This document shows, piece by piece, positions 1-10,209 of a stretch of DNA of 64,000 bases. The notes under the pieces are model-generated. The model was given only the letters and a program-made list of their open reading frames with translations. It was not told the origin of the DNA and did not search any database. Position 1 is the stretch's first letter, and every line of letters starts with the position of its first letter. Location: positions 1 to 64,000 of the forward strand of contig NZ_JBNGEN010000009.1 of the NCBI RefSeq assembly GCF_049977365.1, read 5' to 3'. The position numbers and the translations under genes are program-made. Source of the stretch: Brachymonas sp049977365 (GTDB lineage Bacteria; Pseudomonadota; Gammaproteobacteria; Burkholderiales; Burkholderiaceae_C).

Positions 1-52
1 GAAGACAGGAGTCAGTCACATGGCGCAGTTCGTGCTGCTCATGCCTTTCCCC

Positions 53-1099
53 TCACCCCCGCATCACATGCAGCCGGTGCGAGAGCCAGTGGCGCAGGCC
101 CAGCTGGTGCAGGCAGTAGCCGCCGAGCAGGCCCATGGCGCTGCCGAGCAGGGTGTCCCACAGGCGGGCGGCGATGACTTCGTTGACCATGCCGGGGTTG
201 CCGGCTTCGGCGAGGAAGATGGTGAGCGGGGTGATGAAGACCACGGCAAAGGCGTAGTGCCGGACCACGACGAATTCGATGAGGGTGCTCAGGGTCATCA
301 TGGTCAGGCACATGTACCAGACGTTCATGTGCAGCGACAGCAGCCCCCAGGCCAGCACCACGCCCAGGGCGGTGCCGGTGATGCGGTGCAGCTGCTTGCT
401 CCACACGGCGCGGAAGTTGATGCCCTGCAGCACGGCGATGCAGCTCACCGGCACCCAGTAGGGGCGGGGCATGTCGAGGATCTGCGCAAGCAGCAGGGAG
501 GCGCCCACGAACAGGGCGACGATGACGGAGTCGCTGACGACGAGTTCCATGTCCTGCTCGACGGGCATGATGGGCTGCTCCGGCACGCCGCGTGCCATGA
601 GGTACAGGGTGTAGAACAGGCCCAGGATGCAGGCCATGAGGGCGCCCATGAACAGCAGGCCCACCTGATAGGGAATGTGGTCGACGGGCAGGGGCATGTA
701 GGCCGCGATCATGGCCGCCATGAGAAAGAACAGGTTGCCGGGTGGGGCGATGCGGAAGTAGCGGCTCATGAGGGTGAGCGCAAAGGTCAGGACCGTGATG
801 AGCGGCACCATGAGGTGCGGAAAATGGTGTGCGACGAGCCCGAACAGGAAGCTGGTGGTCATGCACGAGGCGGCGCACAGCATGAACACGATGCGGTGCG
901 CGAGCTTGGTGTGCGGCATGTACAGAAACGTCATGCCGCCGAGGCTCGACACCAGACCGTATTCCACGTGCTGGAAGTACGCGCCGATGAACAGGGGCAC
1001 GCCCGAGGCCATGGCGGCCACGAAGGGCATTTCCCAGCGCCGCTTGGCAGGGTTGAGTTTCCAGAAGTCGTCCCATTGCTGCATCAGCAAGGATTTCAT
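53..1099 (-). CDS. FUSC-family inner-membrane protein
   Basis: The product has 348 residues and several hydrophobic segments in two clusters (about residues 25-165 and 190-330), with a soluble stretch between them. This resembles the fusaric-acid-resistance-like (FUSC/YccC) membrane proteins, which are linked to export of aromatic acids; the substrate cannot be inferred here. I chose the ATG at 1099 because an AAGGGAG ribosome site lies just upstream on the minus strand; the frame stays open to 1165 but the extra residues look non-coding. The gene is divergent from the chloride channel gene across a long structured gap. No partner membrane-fusion protein is seen in the window. The family call is moderately sure and the function unknown. 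Confidence 0.75.
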   Translation of the reverse strand: MKSLLMQQWDDFWKLNPAKRRWEMPFVAAMASGVPLFIGAYFQHVEYGLVSSLGGMTFLYMPHTKLAHRIVFMLCAASCMTTSFLFGLVAHHFPHLMVPLITVLTFALTLMSRYFRIAPPGNLFFLMAAMIAAYMPLPVDHIPYQVGLLFMGALMACILGLFYTLYLMARGVPEQPIMPVEQDMELVVSDSVIVALFVGASLLLAQILDMPRPYWVPVSCIAVLQGINFRAVWSKQLHRITGTALGVVLAWGLLSLHMNVWYMCLTMMTLSTLIEFVVVRHYAFAVVFITPLTIFLAEAGNPGMVNEVIAARLWDTLLGSAMGLLGGYCLHQLGLRHWLSHRLHVMRG

Positions 1100-1650
1100 G
1101 CGGGCTCCCTTGAGGTGAGAGGAATACAAAAACAAAGAAAGGTCAGGCAGGTCAAGGCGACACATCCCGGAGCTGGGCGATCGGCAGTGCCGGGGCCGAG
1201 GCAGACCGCCCTGTCATGAGACGCGCGGCGTGCTCCGGCCTCTGTCCGCCGGCCACGCGGGGGCGGCTGCATGGGTGTCCCTCTTCACGGCGCGCTGTGG
1301 ATCGGCCGCCACTGGCTGGCAGACTGCCGCTGTGACGGTGACTGCGGCAGCGTTCCGGCCGGAGCCGGAAATGGTGCCGCGAGAAGGAGTGGCGCGGCGT
1401 CCTCCTGCCGGAGAGAATGCTTGCTGCCGACTGGCAGTCGTGGGCGCCGGATGGTGAGCAGAGAGGTGCGCTGAAGGTACAGCGCACGACTCCGCCGGGG
1501 GTAACCGCACCCGACTCCGTGCGCATGCCTGAGCCACTTCCGCGAGGAGGGGCATGGGCATGGGCATGATTCTGCCCCAAAGCCAGAACCCGAGAAGGGC
1601 GCCGCGCTGTGCGCCACGGACGGTGTGCTTCGGTGCGGGGCAATGGTAAG
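1100..1650. other. Long intergenic region with several dyads
   Basis: About 550 bases between two divergent genes hold no convincing gene. Dyads are visible: CTGCCGC at 1324-1330 pairs with GCGGCAG at 1344-1350; TTCCGGC at 1353-1359 pairs with GCCGGAA at 1364-1370; GTGCGCTG at 1466-1473 pairs perfectly with CAGCGCAC at 1480-1487 over a six-base loop. None is followed by a T run on either strand, so none looks like a standard terminator. The spacing could suit a structured leader or small RNA, but I match it to no known riboswitch class. Confidence 0.4.
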
Positions 1651-1720
1651 CTGCCCGCTGCCCGCTGCCCGCTGCCCGCTGCCCGCTGCCCGCTGCCCGC
1701 TGCCCGCTGCCCGCTGCCCG
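1651..1720. repeat. Ten-copy heptanucleotide tandem repeat CTGCCCG
   Basis: Ten perfect head-to-tail copies of the 7-base unit CTGCCCG run from 1651 to 1720, followed by a decayed partial copy. Because seven is not a multiple of three, gain or loss of a copy would shift any reading frame crossing it. The frame of the downstream chloride channel is open through the repeat from an ATG at 1625, where it reads as repeats of PLPAARC. If translation starts there, the repeat could switch the gene on and off; if translation starts after it, the repeat would instead change promoter or leader spacing. Confidence 0.9.
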
Positions 1721-1771
1721 CTGCGGCGGGTCGGGGTTTCTTCTGTCGTTCTTCTGCATTCTGGTCTGGTC

Positions 1772-3325
1772 GTGTCCGTGTTTTCGTCTTCTTCCCTGCC
1801 TTCCGATGTGGCAGGCCGCCGTCGGTTCGATCCGATGGTGGCCATGCTGCCGCTGGCGGCGTTGCTGGGTGTGCTGGGGGCGTGCACGGTGCAGGGGTTC
1901 CGCTGGGCGCTCGATGCGCTCATGGGGCTGTATTCCAGCCAGCACCATCTGGTGGCGGCCGCTGCGGCACTGGCGCCCTGGCAGCGGGTGCTGGTGCCCT
2001 GCGTGGCGGCCACGGCGGCCGGGCTGGTGGTGTGGGCGGGGCAGCGGCTGCTGCGCGGTGCTCCGGGGCCCGCCTACATGGAGGCCGTGCGCGTGGGCGA
2101 CGGCCGTCTGCCGGTGGCGCCCAATGTGGTGCGCGCAGGGGCGTCGCTGCTGGCGGTGAGCGGCGGCATCACGATCGGGCGGGAGGGGTCGATGATCCAG
2201 CTTGCGGCGGTGATGGCCTCGCTCGTGGGGCGGCTCTCGCGCATGGACGAGGCGCACCGGCGGCTGATCGTGGCATGTGGTGCGGCAGCGGGCTTTGCCG
2301 CGGCCTACCATGCGCCGATCGCGGGGACGCTGTTCGTGGCAGAGATCATTCTGGGCGGGCTGCACCTGCGCGTGATGGCGGCCTTGCTGGTGGCTGCCAT
2401 GATGGGGGAGCTGACGACGCAGACGCTGTTTGCCGCCGGGCCGCTGTACCTGACCCGGGCGGTGCCGCCGATCAACTTTGCCGATCTGGTCGATGCCTGC
2501 CTGCTGGGGGTGCTGGCGGGGCTGGTGGGGCCTGCCTTTCTGTGGCTGCTGGAGCGCACGCGGCAGGGGTTCGAGCGCCGGGTGCCGTGGGTGCCGCTGC
2601 GCTTCGGGCTGGCGGGGCTGGTGATCGGGGGGCTGTCGGTGATCCGGCCCGAGGTGTGGGGCAACGGCTTCAGCACGGTGCAGGCTTTTCTGACCGATCC
2701 GTGGACGCTGTCGGCGCTGGTGCTTGTGACGGCGCTGCGGCTGATGGCCGTGACGGTGGCGAGTGCGGCCGGGGTGCCGGGCGGGGTGCTCACGCCCACG
2801 CTGGCGCTCGGTGGGGCGCTGGGGCTCATGGTGGCGCAGGGCGTGCAGGTGCCCGGTGGCCATGCCGATCAGGCGCTGTGGGCACTGGCGGGCATGAGCA
2901 GTCTGCTGGCGGCCATTACCCATGCGCCGGCCATGTCGGCGCTGATGGTGTTCGAGAGCACGCGCAGCTACAACGTGGTGCTGGCCGCCATGCCCGCGTG
3001 CGTGCTGGCGTCGGTGCTGTCGAGCATGCTGCGCCCGCGGTCGGTGTACAGCAAGGCGCTGGGGGCGCCGGTGGCTCCCGCAGGCTGGGCCGCCCTGCCG
3101 CCTCCTGAGACACGGGGAGACAGGGAGGAAGACGGGAAATCGGGCGACGAGGCGGCAGCCGCTACCGCCGCCGCCGCCGCCGCCGCACCACAGGGCGACG
3201 AGGATCTGCCCCCGGTTGTCGCGGAGTCTGCTGCACCCGAAGACGCCGGCGTATCCCCAGATGCTGGGGCTGGTGCTGGGGTAGCCGTCCGCACGGCAGG
3301 GCGCGGGCCGCAGGGGGGACAATGA
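1772..3325 (+). CDS. ClcB-like voltage-gated chloride channel protein
   Basis: This is a CLC-family chloride channel or chloride/proton exchanger of the inner membrane. The body has about ten hydrophobic helices, the pore motif GREGS with its gating glutamate, and the second filter motif GVPGG followed by TPTLALGG. The first CLC motif (GSGIP) is not recognisable; the matching stretch reads APGPAYMEA, as expected of the divergent ClcB-like branch. An acidic, alanine-rich tail of about 75 residues is probably disordered and includes a run of GCC codons near 3163-3188. The start is uncertain: an ATG at 1835 begins just at the first helix, GTG codons at 1772, 1778 and 1808 would keep the basic RRRFDP segment, and the frame is open from 1625 through the heptamer repeat. 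No clear ribosome site decides between them. Confidence 0.85.
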   Translation: MSVFSSSSLPSDVAGRRRFDPMVAMLPLAALLGVLGACTVQGFRWALDALMGLYSSQHHLVAAAAALAPWQRVLVPCVAATAAGLVVWAGQRLLRGAPGPAYMEAVRVGDGRLPVAPNVVRAGASLLAVSGGITIGREGSMIQLAAVMASLVGRLSRMDEAHRRLIVACGAAAGFAAAYHAPIAGTLFVAEIILGGLHLRVMAALLVAAMMGELTTQTLFAAGPLYLTRAVPPINFADLVDACLLGVLAGLVGPAFLWLLERTRQGFERRVPWVPLRFGLAGLVIGGLSVIRPEVWGNGFSTVQAFLTDPWTLSALVLVTALRLMAVTVASAAGVPGGVLTPTLALGGALGLMVAQGVQVPGGHADQALWALAGMSSLLAAITHAPAMSALMVFESTRSYNVVLAAMPACVLASVLSSMLRPRSVYSKALGAPVAPAGWAALPPPETRGDREEDGKSGDEAAAATAAAAAAAPQGDEDLPPVVAESAAPEDAGVSPDAGAGAGVAVRTAGRGPQGGQ

Positions 3326-3376
3326 CGGGTGCTGCCGTGTGTGCGTGTGCTGCTGTCGTTGCCGTTGTGTTCTGCC

Positions 3377-4054
3377 ATGTCGTCGTCTTCTTCGTCCTTG
3401 TTCCCGGGGCTGACTGAGCCCCCGTCCCCGTCTTCTGCCACTGCCGTGCTGCCTGCGGAGCTGCGGGCGATCCAGTCGGCCACGCGCCGGCATCAGGCGG
3501 CACACGGGTGCAGCGCCCATACCTTCGAGGACGGGGAGGGGCTCTGGCGGCTGGTGGCAGCGCTCGCGCCCCGGCGCGTGCTGGAGTTCGGGACCGGGCT
3601 GGGTTACACGGCCTGCCTGATGGCCTGGGCCAGTCCGCAGGCACAGGTCGACACGCTCGAAGGCGATGCCGCCCATGCGGCGCTGGCGCGGCAGCACATT
3701 GCGCAGTGCGGTCTGGCCGGGCGGGTGCGGCTGCACGAGGGCTCGTTTTCCGTCACTTTCCCGGCGCTGGACTGTGCGCCGGGCAGTGTGGACATGGTGT
3801 TCTTCGATGGCCATGTGCCGCCCCATGCCCTGCTTGACGCATGGCACCGGCTGCTGCGGCCCGGGGGCTGGCTGGTGTGCGCCAACCTGGAGCTCAACGG
3901 CCCGCAGGGCTGTCGCAGGGCCAAGGCCGATCTGCGCGACGGGGCACGCTGGCAGCTGCAGCCTCCCCTGGAGGGCGGCCAGACCTGGGTGGCCTGCCGG
4001 GTGGAGGGGCCACGGCAGCAGGCCCTGGTGCACCCGCCGATAATGCGGGGATGA
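3377..4054 (+). CDS. SAM-dependent class I methyltransferase
   Basis: The 225-residue product has a Rossmann methyltransferase core: motif I reads LEFGTGLGYTACLMA at about residues 75-90, an acidic LEGD follows the second strand, and DMVFFDGHV forms motif IV. The layout is that of small O-methyltransferase-like enzymes (family 3 or related); the substrate is unknown. An ATG at 3377 gives a serine-rich start; the frame is open from 3329. The stop overlaps the ribD start in ATGA (4051-4054), implying translational coupling, but no riboflavin step needs a methyltransferase, so the link may be only transcriptional. Confidence 0.75.
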   Translation: MSSSSSSLFPGLTEPPSPSSATAVLPAELRAIQSATRRHQAAHGCSAHTFEDGEGLWRLVAALAPRRVLEFGTGLGYTACLMAWASPQAQVDTLEGDAAHAALARQHIAQCGLAGRVRLHEGSFSVTFPALDCAPGSVDMVFFDGHVPPHALLDAWHRLLRPGGWLVCANLELNGPQGCRRAKADLRDGARWQLQPPLEGGQTWVACRVEGPRQQALVHPPIMRG

Positions 4055-5193
4055 ATGTCTTTCAGCGCGCACTCGATCTGGCCGCCCAGGCCCTGACCCT
4101 CAGCAATCCCAATCCCCGCGTGGGCTGTGTCATCGTGGATGACGTCGGCCGCGTGCTGGGCGAGGGCCACACCCAGCGCCGGGGCGGCCCGCATGCCGAG
4201 GTCATGGCCCTGCGCGACGCCGCACGGCGCGGGCACGACGTGGCCGGCGCCACTGTGTACGTCACGCTGGAGCCCTGTGCCCACCATGGCCGCACGCCTC
4301 CCTGCTGCGATGCGCTCATCACGGCCCGGGTGGGCACGGTGTGGGTGGCCCTGCGCGACCCCAATCCGCTGGTGGCAGGGCAGGGCATTGCGCGCCTGCA
4401 GGCGGCGGGCATTGCGGTGCACATGGCACCCGACGCCGTGGCCCATGCCGCGCGCGAGCTCAATCTGGGTTTTCTGCGCCGCATGGAGCAGGGGCTGCCG
4501 TGGGTGCGGCTCAAGACGGCTTCGTCGCTCGATGGCATCACGGCGCTGGCCGACGGGGATTCGCGCTGGATCACCGACGAGCCGGCGCGCGCCGACGTGC
4601 AGCACTGGCGCGCGCGGGCCTGTGCCGTGCTCACCGGCGTGGGCACCGTGCTGGCCGATGATCCGCTGCTCAACGTCCGCCTGCCGGATACCTCCCGCCA
4701 GCCGCATCTGGTGGTGGTGGATGGCGCGCTGCGCACCCCGCCGCAGGCCCGGCTGCTGGCCGTGCCGGAGCGGCAGGTGTGGATCTACGGCGTGCCGCCT
4801 GCGGAGCCGGCCGCGCGCGCAGCGTGGGAGGCGCGGCGCGAGGCCCTGTGTGCGGCCGGGGCACAGGTCGAGGCCTGGGGCGCCGATGCGGCCGGGCGCG
4901 TCGATCTGGTCAGCCTCATGCCCGAGCTGGCGCGGCGCGAGGTCAATGAACTGCACGTCGAGGCCGGGGCCACGCTGGTGGGGGCGCTGCTCGATGCCGG
5001 GTTGGCCGACGAATGGCTGGCCTATGTGGCGCCGCTGGCCCTGGGGCCGGGCAGACCGCTGGCTGCGCTGCCGCCGCTGGCCCGCGTGGTCGATGCGGTG
5101 CGCTGGCACTGGCACGAGGTGACAAGCGTGGGGGACGACCTGCGCCTGCGCCTGCGGCGGCAGTCCCCGCAAGATGCCGCGCCCTGCGCATAA
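4051..5193 (+). CDS. ribD: Bifunctional riboflavin deaminase/reductase RibD
   Basis: RibD performs steps two and three of riboflavin synthesis: deamination of the diaminopyrimidine and NADPH reduction of the ribosyl side chain. The 380-residue product has the N-terminal deaminase (NPNPRVGCVIV, the zinc and catalytic motif PHAEVMAL, then EPCAHHGRTPPC) and the C-terminal reductase, beginning near VRLKTASSLDG at about residue 150. The ATG at 4051 is fixed by this conserved N terminus and overlaps the methyltransferase stop by four bases. No other rib gene is adjacent, so the pathway genes are dispersed or start elsewhere. Confidence 0.96.
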   Translation: MNVFQRALDLAAQALTLSNPNPRVGCVIVDDVGRVLGEGHTQRRGGPHAEVMALRDAARRGHDVAGATVYVTLEPCAHHGRTPPCCDALITARVGTVWVALRDPNPLVAGQGIARLQAAGIAVHMAPDAVAHAARELNLGFLRRMEQGLPWVRLKTASSLDGITALADGDSRWITDEPARADVQHWRARACAVLTGVGTVLADDPLLNVRLPDTSRQPHLVVVDGALRTPPQARLLAVPERQVWIYGVPPAEPAARAAWEARREALCAAGAQVEAWGADAAGRVDLVSLMPELARREVNELHVEAGATLVGALLDAGLADEWLAYVAPLALGPGRPLAALPPLARVVDAVRWHWHEVTSVGDDLRLRLRRQSPQDAAPCA

Positions 5194-5451
5194 GGCGGCG
5201 CAGCGCCTCCTGCTCCTGTCGGCACGCGTCTGCCGTGCATCCGTCACACTTTGCGCACATGTGTGCGGAACTCCGGGCAGCGCAGGGGAGTCCGAACGGC
5301 AGAGGCCCGCTATGGTGCATGGTCGCGGATGGGATGCAGCCCAGCCTGAGAAGGTCGAGTGGCTGCTTGTCCTGATTGCCGTGTGTGGGTGTTCCGTTCC
5401 GTTTTCATCCCTTCCATCGGGGCCTCGGGGGCCCTGCCGAGGAGTTCTGTC

Positions 5452-6018
5452 ATGTCCTTTGCTGTTTCCACTGCCGCGCGTACCGTGCGTTTGCTGCCTT
5501 GCCTGTTGCGTTGCGCCTGTGGGATGGGCGTGCTGATGGGGGCCTCTGGGCTCGCGGGATGCTCCGTGGGAGTGGGGGTGGGTGTGCCGATCTTTCCGGG
5601 CGTGTCGGTGGGGGTGGGGCTGGGGACGGGGGGTGCCGGGGCGGGAGTGTCCGTGCATTCCGGGCCCTTTGGCGTGGGGCTGGGTGTCGGGTCGCATGGC
5701 CAGGTCACTGCCGGCGCAGGCGCAGGGGTAGGGCTGGGCGGCCCGGTCGGTGTGGGCGTGGGAGCCGGCACGGTGGTGGGCACCTTGGGGAGTCCGACCC
5801 CGCAGCCGAATCCCACGGCTCCGGCCGGCGCGGCTGCACCGGCCACGGCGTTTCCGGCACCGGCATCGCGGGCTGGAGGCATGCCACCTGCCACCTCAGC
5901 GCCGGCGACGCCGGCTGCCCACGGAGGTGGGCAGGGGCTGGCGGCCTTCCGTGACTGGCCGTGGGGCGTGGAGGCGGTGCGGGCACCGAATCCCGCTGCG
6001 GCCGCCCCCGCGCCGTGA
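5452..6018 (+). CDS. Glycine/valine-rich predicted lipoprotein
   Basis: The 188-residue product has a basic N terminus, a hydrophobic stretch and a lipobox L34-A-G-C37, so it should be lipid-anchored at the periplasmic or outer-membrane face. After Cys37 the protein alternates glycine with small hydrophobic residues (GVGVGVP, GVGLGVG, GAGAGVG) for about 90 residues, then becomes alanine/proline rich. This resembles beta-repeat or amyloid-like low-complexity proteins, but I recognise no family. The ATG at 5452 follows a CGAGGAG ribosome site at 5438-5444. The 258 bases upstream contain only a short dyad CGCACA/TGTGCG at 5254-5267. Confidence 0.65.
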   Translation: MSFAVSTAARTVRLLPCLLRCACGMGVLMGASGLAGCSVGVGVGVPIFPGVSVGVGLGTGGAGAGVSVHSGPFGVGLGVGSHGQVTAGAGAGVGLGGPVGVGVGAGTVVGTLGSPTPQPNPTAPAGAAAPATAFPAPASRAGGMPPATSAPATPAAHGGGQGLAAFRDWPWGVEAVRAPNPAAAAPAP

Positions 6019-6161
6019 CGTGACGTCCCCTCACGTGCCCTGCGCTCCGTGGCAGCCATCCGGGCAAGGGCCGTGTCTCTGCGGGAATGTCCTGTCATGC
6101 AGGCGTCACAAAGCCGCGACACCCGGGGCGGGAAGCCGGGACGCGCGCAGATAATGAGGGC

Positions 6162-6818
6162 ATGAGCAACACCCCCTCGGCAACCCCTCCGTGGAAACGG
6201 CGCAAGGAGCGCATGCGGCTGCGGCACCACCGGCTGGTGCGGCGCGGGCTCATGTATTCGCTGGCGCTGGCCGCGGTCATCCTGCTGCTGGGCGGGGTGG
6301 GGTTCTGGCTGCTCGACCCCACCGTCTACACCTTCTCGGACGGGCTGTGGCTGGCGTTCACCACGGCAGCCACCGTGGGCTATGGCGACGTGGTGCCTTC
6401 GACCCATGCCTCGCGCATGTTCGCGGTGGTGGTGGTGCTGCTGGGGCTGGCCGTGCTGTCGATGGTCACGGCCTCGCTGGCCGCGATCTTCGTCGAGCAG
6501 GAGGTGGAGGTCGAGGACAAGCACAGCGAGCTGGAAATGCTGGCCGAGCTGCGGATTCTGAGGCACGAGCTGCATGTGGTGCGCCTCACGCTGGAGCAGC
6601 TCCAGGCACAGCGTGGCATCACGCAGGAGTCGTGCTACCAGAATGCGGCGTCCCCCTCCCTGTCACTGGCCTCGGTGGCCGATGCCCCAACTCCGTCGGC
6701 GGCAGAAGGCAGCGCCCCGATCGCTGCCGCAGCCCAGACAGCCCCCGAAGGCAACGGAGCCGCCGCTGCTGCGGCCCACCGCGAACCGGAACAGGCCGTC
6801 GCCCGCGAAGCGGCCTGA
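6162..6818 (+). CDS. Two-helix potassium channel with coiled-coil tail
   Basis: The 218-residue product has a basic N terminus, a first membrane helix (about 27-48), a pore loop with the potassium selectivity filter TVGYGD and a second helix (about 88-112). This is the KcsA-like two-transmembrane channel layout, expected to form tetramers in the inner membrane. A charged heptad-like segment (about 115-155, EQEVEVEDKHSELEMLAEL) probably forms a C-terminal coiled coil that helps tetramer assembly, followed by an alanine-rich tail. No RCK/TrkA-N ligand-binding domain is present. The ATG at 6162 is chosen because upstream residues in the frame do not look protein-like. Confidence 0.85.
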   Translation: MSNTPSATPPWKRRKERMRLRHHRLVRRGLMYSLALAAVILLLGGVGFWLLDPTVYTFSDGLWLAFTTAATVGYGDVVPSTHASRMFAVVVVLLGLAVLSMVTASLAAIFVEQEVEVEDKHSELEMLAELRILRHELHVVRLTLEQLQAQRGITQESCYQNAASPSLSLASVADAPTPSAAEGSAPIAAAAQTAPEGNGAAAAAAHREPEQAVAREAA

Positions 6819-6888
6819 TGCGCGGCAGCCCGGTGTTTCCGGCACGAGTCCACAGGCGAGCGTGAACCGCCATGGAGCAGACATGAAA

Positions 6889-6911
6889 AAGGGACGCACA
6901 CGGCGTCCCTT
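6889..6911 (-). terminator. Rho-independent terminator of the 3-hydroxyacyl-CoA dehydrogenase gene
   Basis: A perfect 9-bp stem, AAGGGACGC at 6889-6897 with GCGTCCCTT at 6903-6911, has a 5-base loop. On the minus strand it is followed directly by a T run, placing it about 35 bases after the stop of the dehydrogenase gene. Confidence 0.85.
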
Positions 6912-6946
6912 GTCGTTGCGCAGGGGCCCGTAGAGGGCCCGCAGGC

Positions 6947-7810
6947 TTACTTGGCGGTGTAGTCGTACACGCCACGGCCGGTCTTGCGGCCCAGGCGGCC
7001 AGCGGCCACGTATTCGCGCAGCAGGTAGCAGGGACGGTACTTGCTGTCGTTGAACTGCTCGACGTACACCTCCATCACGGCCAGGCACACGTCCAGACCG
7101 ATCATGTCGGCCAGCGCCAGCGGGCCAATGGGGTGGTTGCAGCCGAGCTTCATGCCGGCGTCGATGTCCTCGGGCGTGGCCACGCCTTCGGACAGCACGA
7201 AGAAGGCTTCGTTGATCATGGGCACCAGGATGCGGTTGACCACGAACCCGGGGCTGTTCTTGACGGTGATGGGGGTCTTGCCCAGCTTTTCGGCCAGTTC
7301 CTTGACGGTGTCATGGGTGGCGTCGCTGGTCTGCAGGCCGCGGATGAGCTCGACGAGCGCCATCATGGGCACGGGGTTGAAGAAGTGCATGCCGATGAAC
7401 TTGTCGGCACGCTGGGTCTGGGCAGCCAGCTCGGTGATGGAGATGGAGGAGGTGTTGCTGGCGATGATGGCATCGGCCGGCAGCATGCTGTCGAGCTGCT
7501 GCAGGATCTTGTTCTTGATCGTGGGGTTCTCGGTGGCGGCCTCGATCACCAGGTGGCAGTCCTTGAGGTCGTCGTAGCTGGTGCTGCCCTTGATGCGGGA
7601 CAGGGCAGCAGCCTTGTCGGCTTCGGTGATCTTTTCCTTCTTGATCAGGCGGTCCAGGCTGGCCGTGACGGTGGCGATGCCCTTCTGGACGGCGGGTTCG
7701 GCGATGTCCACCATCACCACGTCGATGCCGCTGGTGGCGCAGGCCTGTGCAATGCCGTTGCCCATGGTTCCGGCGCCGATGATGCCGACCTTCTGAATGC
7801 TGATGCTCAT
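6947..7810 (-). CDS. 3-hydroxybutyryl-CoA dehydrogenase (3-hydroxyacyl-CoA dehydrogenase family)
   Basis: The 287-residue enzyme oxidises (S)-3-hydroxyacyl-CoA, usually 3-hydroxybutyryl-CoA, with NAD(P). It shows the N-terminal dinucleotide fold GIIGAGTMGNGIAQ, the catalytic histidine in MHFFNPVP, and a C-terminal helical domain with NHPIGPLALADMIGLD. Length matches single-domain FadB-like enzymes of the Hbd/PaaH type. The ATG at 7810 has a GGAG ribosome site seven bases upstream on the minus strand. It ends in a strong terminator and is divergent from recG. Whether it serves butyrate/polyhydroxybutyrate or aromatic-acid catabolism cannot be told, as no pathway partners are adjacent. Confidence 0.93.
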   Translation of the reverse strand: MSISIQKVGIIGAGTMGNGIAQACATSGIDVVMVDIAEPAVQKGIATVTASLDRLIKKEKITEADKAAALSRIKGSTSYDDLKDCHLVIEAATENPTIKNKILQQLDSMLPADAIIASNTSSISITELAAQTQRADKFIGMHFFNPVPMMALVELIRGLQTSDATHDTVKELAEKLGKTPITVKNSPGFVVNRILVPMINEAFFVLSEGVATPEDIDAGMKLGCNHPIGPLALADMIGLDVCLAVMEVYVEQFNDSKYRPCYLLREYVAAGRLGRKTGRGVYDYTAK

Positions 7811-7964
7811 AGAATGCTCCGCAGTTGGTTGATGATTCAATGGATTATCTTAACCCGTGTCGGTGGCATTATGCTGCACTGCACAGCGGCAAGCCCTGTC
7901 CAATCCGGCCCTTTGTGAAAGATGGCACTTCCCGTGCCGGCTTTCGGGAGAGCGCCTCCGTTCC

Positions 7965-10145
<2,181 letters not shown>

Positions 10146-10209
10146 GAGCCGAGGCCCCAGGCGAATCGAACCGAATCGGCCGGAACCGGAACCCGTGTGC
10201 GGCCTGTTC

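Noticed and set aside
20..1219. A 399-codon plus-strand frame over the FUSC gene
   Set aside because: The minus frame has clear membrane helices and a ribosome site; the plus frame is charged low-complexity sequence.
1460..1560. Riboswitch such as fluoride (crcB) or glycine upstream of the chloride channel
   Set aside because: The stem near 1466-1487 is real, but conserved core bases of these classes are not found.
1651..1720. CRISPR or satellite array
   Set aside because: The units are only seven bases, perfectly tandem and without spacers.
1214..4072. A 952-codon minus-strand frame over the chloride channel and methyltransferase
   Set aside because: Composition is Arg/His/Pro/Gln-rich noise and it is antisense to two well-supported genes.
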